Shown in pieces: positions 1 to 6,299 of a DNA stretch of 9,043 nt. This DNA comes from Microbacteriaceae bacterium. Lineage in GTDB: Bacteria > Actinomycetota > Actinomycetes > Actinomycetales > Microbacteriaceae. Location of the stretch: positions 1 to 9,043 of the forward strand of contig JAODAU010000311.1 in assembly GCA_025463615.1 (NCBI GenBank). The letters run 5' to 3'. The notes under the pieces are model-generated. The model had not been told where the DNA came from and did not search any database. It saw nothing but the letters and a program-made list of their open reading frames with translations. Both the position numbers and the translations under genes were made by a program. Each line of letters starts with the position of its first letter. Position 1 is the stretch's first letter.

Positions 1-138
1 AGCAAGCGCTTTGATGTGCTGAGTTGTGCACTTTCCATTCTTCTCACCCCCCGCGAGATCTAATGGCTTCTTTCACCGTTGCACTCTGGGAGGGGTCTGT
101 CTACCCCCACCCGGGGGCGTATCAGGCAACTGCCAGCC
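1..138. other. Left-end intergenic stretch, no supported gene
   Basis: This stretch is clearly less GC-rich than the rest of the window, especially its first 80 bases, which fits an intergenic region. The plus-strand frame entering from the left edge closes at a TAA at 61-63 after about 20 codons and could be the tail of an upstream gene, but it is too short to judge. On the minus strand a GTG (45-47) and an in-frame ATG (36-38) open a frame that leaves the window leftward after about 15 codons; this could be the start of a divergent gene. Neither can be confirmed. Positions 88-117 can form GC-rich hairpins, but no T-run follows, so I do not call a terminator. Confidence 0.5.
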
Positions 139-167
139 TTCACGCTGCCCGCGGCGCTGTCTAAACT
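139..167 (+). promoter_or_regulatory. Candidate promoter of the tRNA-Leu gene
   Basis: A -35-like TTCACG at 139-144 (4 of 6 matches to TTGACA) and a -10-like TAAACT at 162-167 (4 of 6 to TATAAT) are separated by exactly 17 nt. The predicted transcription start near 173-175 is directly before the tRNA 5' end at 176, so the 5' leader would be almost absent. The same -10 hexamer, TAAACT, occurs before murI. The assignment rests on spacing and position only. Confidence 0.5.
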
Positions 168-175
168 GGCCTGAC

Positions 176-257
176 ACGGGAGTGGTGAAATTGGTATACA
201 CGCAGGATTTAGGTTCCTGTGCCGCAAGGCGTGAGGGATCGAGACCCTTCTCCCGCA
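176..257 (+). tRNA. tRNA-Leu, anticodon UAG
   Basis: A full class II tRNA cloverleaf can be drawn. The acceptor arm is 176-182 with 250-256, the D stem 185-187 with 199-201 with GG at 193-194 in the loop, the anticodon stem 203-207 with 215-219 and anticodon TAG at 210-212. The long variable arm has a stem 221-223 with 228-230 around a GCAA loop, and the T arm is 233-237 with 245-249. The long variable arm and UAG anticodon identify tRNA-Leu reading CUN codons. The discriminator base is A257 and CCA is not encoded, since CCG follows. Two things are odd. The first acceptor pair is A176 against C256, where G-C is usual. The T loop reads ATCGAGA, with A at the position of the near-universal T54. 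All other helices are intact, so I call it a gene and not a relic, although reduced function cannot be excluded. Confidence 0.9.
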
Positions 258-292
258 CCGCACCGGTCGCTGAGGTTCTCGAAGCGCACTGG

Positions 293-298
293 GATAAT
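293..298 (+). promoter_or_regulatory. Possible -10 box for the DedA-family gene
   Basis: GATAAT matches TATAAT at 5 of 6 positions and lies in the 105-nt gap between the tRNA and the DedA gene, implying a leader of about 55-60 nt. No good -35 is seen; CTGAGG at 270-275, 17 nt upstream, matches at only 3 of 6. A rival -10 is TACCCT at 327-332, which would give a leader of about 25 nt. Read-through from the tRNA promoter is also possible. Confidence 0.25.
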
Positions 299-349
299 CC
301 TTGGCGTTTTCTGAGGAAGCTGCCGGTACCCTGTTGGGAACAGACGACT

Positions 350-353
350 GGAG
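350..353 (+). promoter_or_regulatory. Ribosome binding site supporting the TTG start of the DedA gene
   Basis: GGAG lies 9 nt before the TTG at 363. No ATG or GTG in this frame is nearby with a comparable site, so this decides the unusual TTG start. Confidence 0.6.
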
Positions 354-362
354 TACCTCGCC

Positions 363-1025
363 TTGCTTTCCACCAGCCTCATCCCGTGGCTCGACCCGAA
401 CCACCTCATCGAGGGCGCCGGTCCCTGGGCCCTGCTGCTGGTGTGCGCCATCATCTTCGCCGAGACCGGCCTCCTGATCGGATTCATCTTCCCGGGCGAC
501 ACCCTGCTGCTCATCACCGGGCTGCTCACCTTCCGCCACATCATCCACATCGACATCTGGTGGGTGGCGCTGGCGATCGGTCTCGCGGCCTTCATCGGCG
601 GGGAGGCGGGCTATTACATCGGCAAGAAGAGCGGGCCGGCCATCTTCGAACGCAAGGAGACCGGGCTGATCAGCATGGACAGCGTGCGCCGCACCAACGC
701 GTTCTTCGCCAAGTACGGTCCGGCGGCCGTGATCATCGCCCGGTTCGTTCCCGTGGTGCGCACCTTCGCGCCGATCGCCGCGGGCGTCGGCAAGATGAGC
801 TACCGCAAGTACTCGCTCTACAACGCGATCGGCGCGTTCATCTGGGGCGCGGGCGTGACGTTCATCGGGTACCTGCTCGGCAACATCCGTCCGGTTGCCG
901 ACTTCGTCGTGCGGTACATCGACGTGATCCTCATCGCCGTCGTGCTGGTCACGCTGGTGCCGACACTGTTCCACTACTTCCGCACGCGCATCCGCGCGCG
1001 GCGTGAGGCCGAGGGCAAGGCCTAG
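363..1025 (+). CDS. DedA-family (SNARE-associated/VTT domain) inner membrane protein
   Basis: This is a 220-residue polytopic membrane protein of the DedA superfamily. Members are linked to undecaprenyl-phosphate or phospholipid translocation and membrane homeostasis; which substrate this one handles cannot be told. The family hallmarks are visible: a hydrophobic N-terminal segment with a conserved acid (E34) leading to FPGD at 43-46, a GxxxGYYIGKKSG block at 79-91, and the arginine-bearing re-entrant motif ARFVPVVRTFAP at 126-137 (R127, R133). A long hydrophobic stretch at 153-173 and a last helix near 185-204 end in a short basic tail. Length is typical of the family. The start is TTG, chosen because GGAG sits 9 nt upstream and the preserved N-terminus matches usual family length. 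The TAG stop overlaps by 4 nt the stop of the convergent HEAT-repeat gene, so no terminator separates them. The family call is firm; the role is inferred from family knowledge only. Confidence 0.92.
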   Translation: MLSTSLIPWLDPNHLIEGAGPWALLLVCAIIFAETGLLIGFIFPGDTLLLITGLLTFRHIIHIDIWWVALAIGLAAFIGGEAGYYIGKKSGPAIFERKETGLISMDSVRRTNAFFAKYGPAAVIIARFVPVVRTFAPIAAGVGKMSYRKYSLYNAIGAFIWGAGVTFIGYLLGNIRPVADFVVRYIDVILIAVVLVTLVPTLFHYFRTRIRARREAEGKA

Positions 1026-1531
1026 CGGGCGGCGTCCAGGGCCTCGCGCACGGCCCGGCGGACATCCTTCTCGGGGTCGCGCAGCAGCGGGGTGAGGCGT
1101 TCGCGCGCCTCCTCGTGGGTGGCGAGCACGCGGGCGGCGGCGGCACGCACGCGCGGCTGCGAGTCGAGCAGCAGCGGCGCGAGGTCGTCCACGGAGCCGA
1201 TTCCGCGAGCCAGGCAGACCCGCGCACACATCTCGCGCACGCGCCAGGCCCGGTCGTGCAGGCCGGTGACGACCACGGATGCCCCGGAGTCGTCCCACGC
1301 GTAGAGCAGTGCCCGCGCGCCCCACACCTCCGGCCAGTACAGCGGCGGGGCGCCGTCGAGCACACCCTGCGCGTGGCGGCCGCCCACCCAGAGCAGGAAC
1401 TCCTCACCCTCGTTCGCTCCCGCCAGCAGCGATGCCGCCCGCCGGGCCACCGTGGGCTCGCCGAACTTCGTGATCGCCGCCGCGATGCGGTCGGCCGGGG
1501 ATTCGTCGATAGGTACGGTGTCGTCGCTCAT
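1022..1531 (-). CDS. Small HEAT-repeat-like protein
   Basis: The protein is about 169 residues, predicted cytoplasmic, with no signal peptide or membrane segment. The C-terminal half contains three helical repeats of HEAT/PBS-lyase style, each with the D-x-x-x-x-V-R-x-A-A pattern: about 95-111, 117-137 (LLLDSQPRVRAAAARVL) and 146-167 (LLRDPEKDVRRAVREAL). The N-terminal half (about 15-90) is not repetitive and has a Trp/Tyr-rich middle around 60-80; I do not recognise it. HEAT repeats usually form protein-binding scaffolds, so a binding role is likely, but the partner is unknown. I chose ATG at 1531; an in-frame GTG at 1540 would add three residues, and neither has a strong ribosome site. It starts 20 nt after the mntH stop and is the last gene of the murI operon. 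Its stop overlaps that of the convergent DedA gene by 4 nt. Confidence 0.8.
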   Translation of the reverse strand: MSDDTVPIDESPADRIAAAITKFGEPTVARRAASLLAGANEGEEFLLWVGGRHAQGVLDGAPPLYWPEVWGARALLYAWDDSGASVVVTGLHDRAWRVREMCARVCLARGIGSVDDLAPLLLDSQPRVRAAAARVLATHEEARERLTPLLRDPEKDVRRAVREALDAAR

Positions 1532-1551
1532 AGCCCGCACAACGCTACCCG

Positions 1552-2784
1552 CTAGGTGACGACCGTGAGCACGATGAGCGCCGCGTTCAGCGCCACCACG
1601 ATCACCACGACCAGCCGCAGCGCCCAGCGGATGAGCGGCCGATTCACCTGCTCGCCCATCAGCTCGCGGTCGTTGGTGAGCCGCAGCAGCGGCACCAGCG
1701 CGAACGGGATGCCGAAGCTCAGGAACACCTGGCTCACCACGAGCGCCCAGGTCGGGTCGACCCCCACCGCCAGGATGACGAGGGCCGGCACCAGCGTGAC
1801 CACCCGCCGCACGACCACCGGGATGCGGCGCTTGAGCAGCCCCGCCATGATCGTGGCGCCGGCGTAGCTGCCGACCGAGGTCGACGCGAGGCCGGACGCG
1901 AGCAGCCCGATCGCGAACACCAGCGCGATGCCCGGCCCGAGGGTCGCGAGGAGGGCGCTGTGCGCCCCATCGATCGTGTCGGTGCCGCCGACACCGCGCA
2001 GGTTGACCGCGGCGAGCAGCAGCATCCCCACGTTGACGATGCCGGCGATCGCCAGCGCGATGCCGACGTCCCAGCGCGTGACGCGCAGCAGCCGGCGCTG
2101 CTCGGGCGCGCCATCCGCCTTGCCGTGTCGGTCGCGCGCGAGCGCCGAGTGCACGTAGATCGCGTGCGGCATCACGGTCGCGCCCAGCATGCTCGCGGCG
2201 AGCAGCACCGACTCGGGGCCGGCGAACTTCGGCACCAGGCCGCCGAGCACGGCGAGCGGATCCGGCGGGCTCACGAACAGCCCCGCGAGGAACCCGATCG
2301 CGATGATCGCGAGCAGGCCCACGATCACCGTCTCGAACGGCCGCTGCCCGAAACGGCTCTGCAGGCCGAGCAGCCCGATCGACACGGCGCCGACGATCAC
2401 GCCGCCGAGCACGAGCGGCAGGTCGAACAGGAGGCGCAGCGCGATCGCCCCGCCGATGATCTCGGCCAGGTCGGTGGCTGCGGCGACGAGCTCGGCCTGC
2501 GCCCAGAACGCGAGGCGGCCGGGACGCCGCATCCGCTCGCCCAGCAGCTCGGGCAGCGAGCGGCCGGTCACGATGCCGAGCTTGGCCGACTGGTACTGCA
2601 CCAGCGCGGCCATGAGGTTGGCCAGCACGATCACCCAGACCAGCAGGTAGCCGAAACGCGATCCGCCGGTCAGGTTGGCGGCCACGTTGCCGGGGTCGAC
2701 GTAGGCGATGGCCGCGACGAAGGCGGGGCCCAGAAGAAATATGCCGCGGGCCGGTCTCAGCCGAATGCCACGCGCAGTGGTCAT
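1552..2784 (-). CDS. mntH: Nramp-family divalent metal (Mn2+/Fe2+) transporter
   Basis: A 410-residue membrane protein of the Nramp/MntH family, which imports Mn2+ (and often Fe2+) with protons. The two metal-site signatures are present: DPGN at 30-33 in TM1 (AYVDPGNVAAN) and MPH at 205-207 in TM6 (GATVMPHAIYVHS). About eleven hydrophobic helices follow the usual Nramp order, and length is normal. The ATG at 2784 is chosen because the conserved N-terminus (ARGIFLLGPAFVAAIAYVDPGN) begins just after it. The frame is open further upstream, but that extension lies inside rdgB in another frame. The ATG overlaps the rdgB TGA in an ATGA, and there is only a GGG directly before it and no good Shine-Dalgarno, so translation probably depends on termination-reinitiation from rdgB. 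No MntR or other metal-regulator operator can sit here without lying inside rdgB, and I see none. Function is secure at family level; Mn over Fe preference is inferred. Confidence 0.95.
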   Translation of the reverse strand: MTTARGIRLRPARGIFLLGPAFVAAIAYVDPGNVAANLTGGSRFGYLLVWVIVLANLMAALVQYQSAKLGIVTGRSLPELLGERMRRPGRLAFWAQAELVAAATDLAEIIGGAIALRLLFDLPLVLGGVIVGAVSIGLLGLQSRFGQRPFETVIVGLLAIIAIGFLAGLFVSPPDPLAVLGGLVPKFAGPESVLLAASMLGATVMPHAIYVHSALARDRHGKADGAPEQRRLLRVTRWDVGIALAIAGIVNVGMLLLAAVNLRGVGGTDTIDGAHSALLATLGPGIALVFAIGLLASGLASTSVGSYAGATIMAGLLKRRIPVVVRRVVTLVPALVILAVGVDPTWALVVSQVFLSFGIPFALVPLLRLTNDRELMGEQVNRPLIRWALRLVVVIVVALNAALIVLTVVT

Positions 2785-3368
2785 CCCAATAACAGCTGCC
2801 GCACGATCGGCATGATCGCCCGGAAGGCCCGCCCGCGGTGGCTGACCGCGTTCTTCTCGTCGGCGGTCAGCTCGGCGGACGACACGTTGTATCCGGACGG
2901 CTTGAAGACCGGGTCGTAGCCGAACCCGCCGCCGCCGACGGCCTCCTCGAGCACCGTGCCCGGCCAGACGCCGAGCTCGAAGTGCTCGAAACCGTCCGGC
3001 AGCACCAGGGCGGCGGCGCACATGAAGTCGGCGTGCCTGTCCTCGATGCCCACCATGTTCTTCAGCAGCAGCCGCAGGTTGTCCCCGTCGTCGCGCGTTC
3101 CCGCATACCGGGCCGAATGGATGCCGGGGGCGCCGCCCAGCGCCCGCACCGAGATCCCCGAGTCGTCCGCGATCGCCGGCAGCCCGGTGTGCGCGACGGC
3201 GGCGCGCGCCTTAATGAACGCATTGGCCTGGAACGTGTCGCCGTCCTCGACCGGCTCCGGCCCGTCGTAGCCGATCAGGTCGATGCCGTCGAGCTGGTCG
3301 CCCAAAATGCGGCGCAGCTCAACCACCTTGTGGGCGTTGTGGGTGGCGAGGACCAGCTGCGTCGTCAT
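2781..3368 (-). CDS. rdgB: RdgB/HAM1 non-canonical purine NTP pyrophosphatase (dITP/XTP)
   Basis: A 195-residue cytoplasmic house-cleaning enzyme (EC 3.6.1.66) that hydrolyses dITP, ITP and XTP to the monophosphate and pyrophosphate, keeping deaminated purines out of DNA and RNA. Family motifs are all in order: THNAHK at 9-14, the EDGDTF segment with the metal-binding acid E41, K53, ADDSGISV with catalytic D69 (67-74), GGAPGIHSARYAG at 78-90, GGFGYDPVF at 147-155 and SHRGRAF at 176-182. Length matches E. coli RdgB, and numbering is collinear through K53. One oddity is the stretch TFQANA at 45-50, which has Ala48 where the family usually has an acid (E. coli TFIENA). The ATG start is 9 nt after the rph stop and has no strong ribosome site, suggesting coupling. 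The TGA overlaps the mntH start by 4 nt. Clustering with rph and murI is a known Gram-positive arrangement. Confidence 0.96.
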   Translation of the reverse strand: MTTQLVLATHNAHKVVELRRILGDQLDGIDLIGYDGPEPVEDGDTFQANAFIKARAAVAHTGLPAIADDSGISVRALGGAPGIHSARYAGTRDDGDNLRLLLKNMVGIEDRHADFMCAAALVLPDGFEHFELGVWPGTVLEEAVGGGGFGYDPVFKPSGYNVSSAELTADEKNAVSHRGRAFRAIMPIVRQLLLG

Positions 3369-3377
3369 CTGTCGAGG

Positions 3378-4109
3378 TTAGCGGGCGAGCGACTCCACCT
3401 GCAGCTTCGCCAGGTCGGCGGTGCCGCCCAGGGCGAGGTCGAGCAGGCTGTTCAGCTCGGAGCGGTCGAAGGGTGCGCCCTCGGCGGTGCCCTGCACCTC
3501 CACGAACAGGCCGCGGCCGGTGACGACGACGTTCATGTCGGTCTCCGCGCGCACGTCCTCGGTATATGCCAGGTCGAGCATGGGAGTGCCGTCGATGATG
3601 CCGACCGAGATGGCTGAGACGCTGTCGATGAGCGGCTTCGCGTTCTGGCCGATGAACCTCTTCGAGCGGCCCCACTCGAGTGCGTCGGCGAGCGCCACGT
3701 ACGCGCCGGTGATCGCCGCCGTTCGGGTGCCGCCATCCGCCTGCAGCACGTCGCAGTCGATCACGATCGTGTTCTCGCCGAGCGACTTCATGTCGACGAC
3801 GGCGCGCAGGCTGCGCCCGATCAGGCGCGAGATCTCGTGGGTGCGGCCGCCGATTCGGCCCTTCACCGACTCGCGGTCCATGCGGTCGTTCGTGGAGCGC
3901 GGCAGCATCGCGTACTCGGCCGTCACCCAGCCCTTGCCCTTGCCGGTCATCCAGCGCGGAACACCGTTGGTGAAGGATGCCGTGCACAGCACCCGGGTGC
4001 GGCCGAACGAGATCAGCGCCGAGCCCTCGGCCTGCTCGCTCCACCCGCGCTCGATGGTCACGGGGCGGAGCTGGTCGACGGCGCGGCCGTCGATGCGGGT
4101 GTCGGTCAT
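3378..4109 (-). CDS. rph: Ribonuclease PH, tRNA 3'-end trimming phosphorolytic exoribonuclease
   Basis: A 243-residue enzyme (EC 2.7.7.56) that uses phosphate to remove nucleotides 3' of the CCA of tRNA precursors; it works as a hexamer in the cytoplasm. Signatures are clear: an N-terminal [14 protein letters not shown] (4-17), the [20 protein letters not shown] block (84-103), [20 protein letters not shown] (120-139) with the phosphate-binding R129-T130 turn, the acidic [18 protein letters not shown] segment (178-195) with D185 and D191 at the metal-site positions, and [10 protein letters not shown] (205-214). Length is typical. The ATG overlaps the murI TGA in ATGA, and a purine-rich GGAAGAG sits 5 nt upstream inside the end of murI, supporting this start. 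The frame stays open far upstream, but that is a shadow of murI. The locus reads murI-rph-rdgB, so all three are probably co-transcribed. Confidence 0.97.
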   Translation of the reverse strand: MTDTRIDGRAVDQLRPVTIERGWSEQAEGSALISFGRTRVLCTASFTNGVPRWMTGKGKGWVTAEYAMLPRSTNDRMDRESVKGRIGGRTHEISRLIGRSLRAVVDMKSLGENTIVIDCDVLQADGGTRTAAITGAYVALADALEWGRSKRFIGQNAKPLIDSVSAISVGIIDGTPMLDLAYTEDVRAETDMNVVVTGRGLFVEVQGTAEGAPFDRSELNSLLDLALGGTADLAKLQVESLAR

Positions 4110-4948
4110 AGGTTCTCTTCCATGGATAGGTGGATGGCGCCCGTCTCGACGAGCTCGACGGTGTTCACCTCGGGGCCGAGGAATCGCCGGGCGAGCCGCA
4201 GGAAGTCGGCCTTGCTGGCGCCGGTCGCCTCGAAGCGGTGGCTGGGCGGGGAGGTCTCGGCGCGCTGCAGGCCGTGCTTGACCAGCATCCGGTAGACGTC
4301 GGATGCCGTCTCCTGCGCGCTCGACACGAGCGTCACGCCCTCCCCCATCACGTACTGGATGGCGGCGGACATGAGCGGGTAATGCGTGCAGCCGAGCACG
4401 AGGGTGTCGATGTCGGCATCCCGCAGCGGGGCCAGGTAGCGCTCGGCGTCGGCGAACAGCTCGGGGCCGCTGGTGATGCCGGCCTCCACGAAGTCGACGA
4501 ACGACGGGCAGGCCTGGGTGAAGATGTCGAGGTCGGGAGCGGCCGCGAAGGCGTCGAGGTAGGCGTTGGATGCGATGGTGCCGACGGTGCCGATCACGCC
4601 GATGCGACCGTTGCGGCTCTGCCGCACGGCCGCGCGCACGGCGGGCTGGATCACCTCGACCACGGGCAGCCCGAGGGTCTGCGTGTAGCGCTCGCGGGCA
4701 TCCCGCAGCATCGCCGACGAGGCGGTGTTGCAGGCGATCACGAGCATCTTGACGCCCTGGTCGACCATGGTGTCGAGCACCTCGAGCGTGTAGCGGCGCA
4801 CGTCGGCGATCGGCTTGGGGCCGTAGGGCGAGTGCGCGGTGTCGCCCACGTAGAGCACGCTCTCGTTCGGCAGCTGGTCGATGATCGCCCTGGCCACCGT
4901 GAGCCCACCGACGCCGGAGTCGAAGATGCCGATCGGTGCGTCGCTCAC
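4106..4948 (-). CDS. murI: Glutamate racemase
   Basis: A 280-residue cofactor-independent racemase (EC 5.1.1.3) that makes D-glutamate for peptidoglycan. The N-terminal [10 protein letters not shown] (9-18) holds D10 and S11, [10 protein letters not shown] lies at 34-43, and the two catalytic cysteines are C73 in ACNTAS (72-77) and C187 in GCTHYPL (186-192), the latter with the partner H189. Length is normal for the family. The start is GTG at 4948, directly before the conserved [11 protein letters not shown]. There is no Shine-Dalgarno, but a TAAACT -10 box ends 8 nt upstream, so the mRNA is probably leaderless. This is the first gene of the murI-rph-rdgB-mntH-HEAT operon and is divergent from pncB. 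Its TGA overlaps the rph ATG. Confidence in the function is high. Confidence 0.97.
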   Translation of the reverse strand: MSDAPIGIFDSGVGGLTVARAIIDQLPNESVLYVGDTAHSPYGPKPIADVRRYTLEVLDTMVDQGVKMLVIACNTASSAMLRDARERYTQTLGLPVVEVIQPAVRAAVRQSRNGRIGVIGTVGTIASNAYLDAFAAAPDLDIFTQACPSFVDFVEAGITSGPELFADAERYLAPLRDADIDTLVLGCTHYPLMSAAIQYVMGEGVTLVSSAQETASDVYRMLVKHGLQRAETSPPSHRFEATGASKADFLRLARRFLGPEVNTVELVETGAIHLSMEENL

Positions 4949-4956
4949 AACAGTCG

Positions 4957-4962
4957 AGTTTA
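4957..4962 (-). promoter_or_regulatory. -10 box of the murI operon, leaderless type
   Basis: On the minus strand this reads TAAACT, identical to the proposed tRNA-Leu -10. Eight bases separate it from the GTG start of murI at 4948, which puts transcription start at or within about 2 nt of the start codon. No convincing -35 hexamer is seen 16-18 nt upstream. Confidence 0.5.
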
Positions 4963-4988
4963 CGCGAGGCGCACGTGTGACCGGTCGC

Positions 4989-4994
4989 TAGGCT
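4989..4994 (+). promoter_or_regulatory. -10 box of pncB, leaderless type
   Basis: TAGGCT is followed by six bases and then the GTG start of pncB at 5001, so the start codon is at the +1 position. TANNNT boxes at this spacing are the common actinobacterial leaderless pattern. No good -35 is seen at normal spacing. The palindrome GACCGGTC lies just upstream (4979-4986), but I have no evidence that it is an operator. Confidence 0.5.
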
Positions 4995-5000
4995 TGCCGG

Positions 5001-6296
5001 GTGACGAGCTCGCTCCTGACCGACCGCTACGAACTCACGATGCTCGATGCGGCGATCCGCTCCGGAACCCACGAACGAGAGTGCGTCTTCGAGGTGTTCG
5101 CCCGGCAGCTTCCCGGCGGCCGTCGCTACGGCGTCGTGGCCGGCACGGGGCGCCTGCTCGACCTCATCGCCGAGTTCCGCTTCGGCGAGGCCGAGCTCAG
5201 CTGGCTGCGCGACGCGAAGGTGGTGGATGCCGCGGCCCTCGACTGGCTCGCCGACTACCGCTTCTCGGGCACGATCTGGGGCTACCAGGAGGGCGAGGTG
5301 TACTTCCCGGGCTCCCCGATCCTCGTCGTCGAGGGCAGCTTCGCCGAGGCCGTCATCCTCGAGACCCTGGTGCTCAGCGTGCTCAACTACGACAGCGCGG
5401 TGGCCAGCGCCGCCTCGCGCATGGTGTCCGCGGCCAGCGGTCGGCCCCTCGCCGAGATGGGCTCTCGCCGCGTCGGCGAGCGCAGCGCGGTCGCTGCAGC
5501 CCGCGCCGCCTACATCGCCGGGTTCGGCGCGACCAGCAACCTCGAGGCAGGCCGTGACTGGGGCATCCCCACCATGGGCACGGCGGCCCACTCGTTCACC
5601 CTGCTGCACGACAGCGAGGCGGATGCCTTCCAGGCCCAGGTGGACGCCCTCGGCCCCGGCACCACCCTCCTGGTCGACACCTACGACGTGCCGACCGCCG
5701 TCGACCTCGCCGTGAAGATCGCCGGCACCGGGCTCGGCGCGGTGCGGATCGACAGCGGCGACCTGCCCGAGCAGGTCGCGGCGGTGCGCAAGCAGCTCGA
5801 CTCCCTCGGCGCCACGAACACCCGCATCACGGTCACCAACGACCACGACGAGTACACGATCGCCGCGCTGCGGGCGGCACCGGTCGACTCCTACGGCGTC
5901 GGCACCTCGGTGGTCACGGGCTCCGGCTCCCCCGCCGCCGGCATGGTCTACAAGCTGGTGGCGCGCAGGGGCGACGACGGGGACTGGGTGTCGGTCGCCA
6001 AGAGGTCACCGCAGAAGGCCACGGTGGGCGGGCGCAAGTTCCCGGTGCGGGAGCTGTCCGCATCCGGGGTGGCGACGGCGGAGGTCATCCACGTCGGCGA
6101 CCCCGAGGGGGCGACGAACTCGCACCGCAGCCTGCTCGTGCCGCTCATCGAGGAGGGCGTCGCCGTCGAACGCTACCTCGGAGCGGAGGGCACGGCCCTG
6201 GCCCGCGAGCACCGCGCCGCGGCCATCTCGGAGCTGCCGCCGGACGCGTTCCGGCTGGGTCGCGGCGACCCGGTCATCCCCACCCGCTACGCCTGA
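5001..6296 (+). CDS. pncB: Nicotinate phosphoribosyltransferase
   Basis: A 431-residue cytoplasmic enzyme (EC 6.3.4.21) that joins nicotinate and PRPP to give nicotinate mononucleotide in the Preiss-Handler branch of NAD salvage, with ATP hydrolysis through a phosphohistidine. The N-terminal [10 protein letters not shown] (5-14) is typical. [10 protein letters not shown] (154-163) matches the substrate-site GxRR region, and [10 protein letters not shown] (193-202) carries the phosphorylatable H197. VDTYDV (225-230), VRIDSGDL (248-255) and [10 protein letters not shown] (278-287) form the PRPP and active-site strands, with YGVGTSVVT at 298-306. Length is typical of the bacterial short form. 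The GTG start has a TAGGCT -10 seven positions upstream and no ribosome site, so the message is probably leaderless. It is divergent from murI and ends 3 nt before the convergent DUF3039 gene. I see no NAD-responsive operator. Confidence 0.95.
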   Translation: MTSSLLTDRYELTMLDAAIRSGTHERECVFEVFARQLPGGRRYGVVAGTGRLLDLIAEFRFGEAELSWLRDAKVVDAAALDWLADYRFSGTIWGYQEGEVYFPGSPILVVEGSFAEAVILETLVLSVLNYDSAVASAASRMVSAASGRPLAEMGSRRVGERSAVAAARAAYIAGFGATSNLEAGRDWGIPTMGTAAHSFTLLHDSEADAFQAQVDALGPGTTLLVDTYDVPTAVDLAVKIAGTGLGAVRIDSGDLPEQVAAVRKQLDSLGATNTRITVTNDHDEYTIAALRAAPVDSYGVGTSVVTGSGSPAAGMVYKLVARRGDDGDWVSVAKRSPQKATVGGRKFPVRELSASGVATAEVIHVGDPEGATNSHRSLLVPLIEEGVAVERYLGAEGTALAREHRAAAISELPPDAFRLGRGDPVIPTRYA

Positions 6297-6299
6297 GGC

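Noticed and set aside
258..290. Terminator after the tRNA
   Set aside because: CGCT at 268-271 and AGCG at 283-286 can pair with an imperfect inner stem, but no T-run follows, so evidence is too thin.
176..362. tRNA-Leu as an integration site for a mobile element
   Set aside because: No integrase gene, no second copy of the tRNA 3' end and no change in base use to the right; the flanking genes are chromosomal.
26..1006. Plus-strand open frame of 326 codons over the tRNA and DedA gene
   Set aside because: It includes the tRNA and is in a different frame from the DedA protein; the translation is Arg/His-rich shadow.
60..1325. Minus-strand open frame of 421 codons opposite the DedA gene and the tRNA
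   Set aside because: It runs through the tRNA-Leu gene and is antisense to a recognised DedA protein, with low-complexity translation.
1960..2919. Plus-strand open frame of 319 codons opposite mntH
   Set aside because: Same Arg/His/Gln/Asp-rich mirror pattern; mntH on the other strand has clear Nramp motifs.
2785..3021. N-terminal extension of MntH
   Set aside because: The frame is open but lies inside rdgB, and Nramp homology begins right after the ATG at 2784.
4130..5557. Plus-strand open frame of 475 codons across murI and the start of pncB
   Set aside because: It is antisense to murI and out of frame with pncB, and is rich in Arg, Gly and His with no domain; both overlapped genes are certain.
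3378..5846. Very long minus-strand open frame of over 800 codons containing RNase PH
   Set aside because: Only the last 243 codons are RNase PH. The rest lies over murI (another frame) and antisense to pncB, and has the Arg/Ala/Gly/His-rich make-up of a GC-rich shadow frame.
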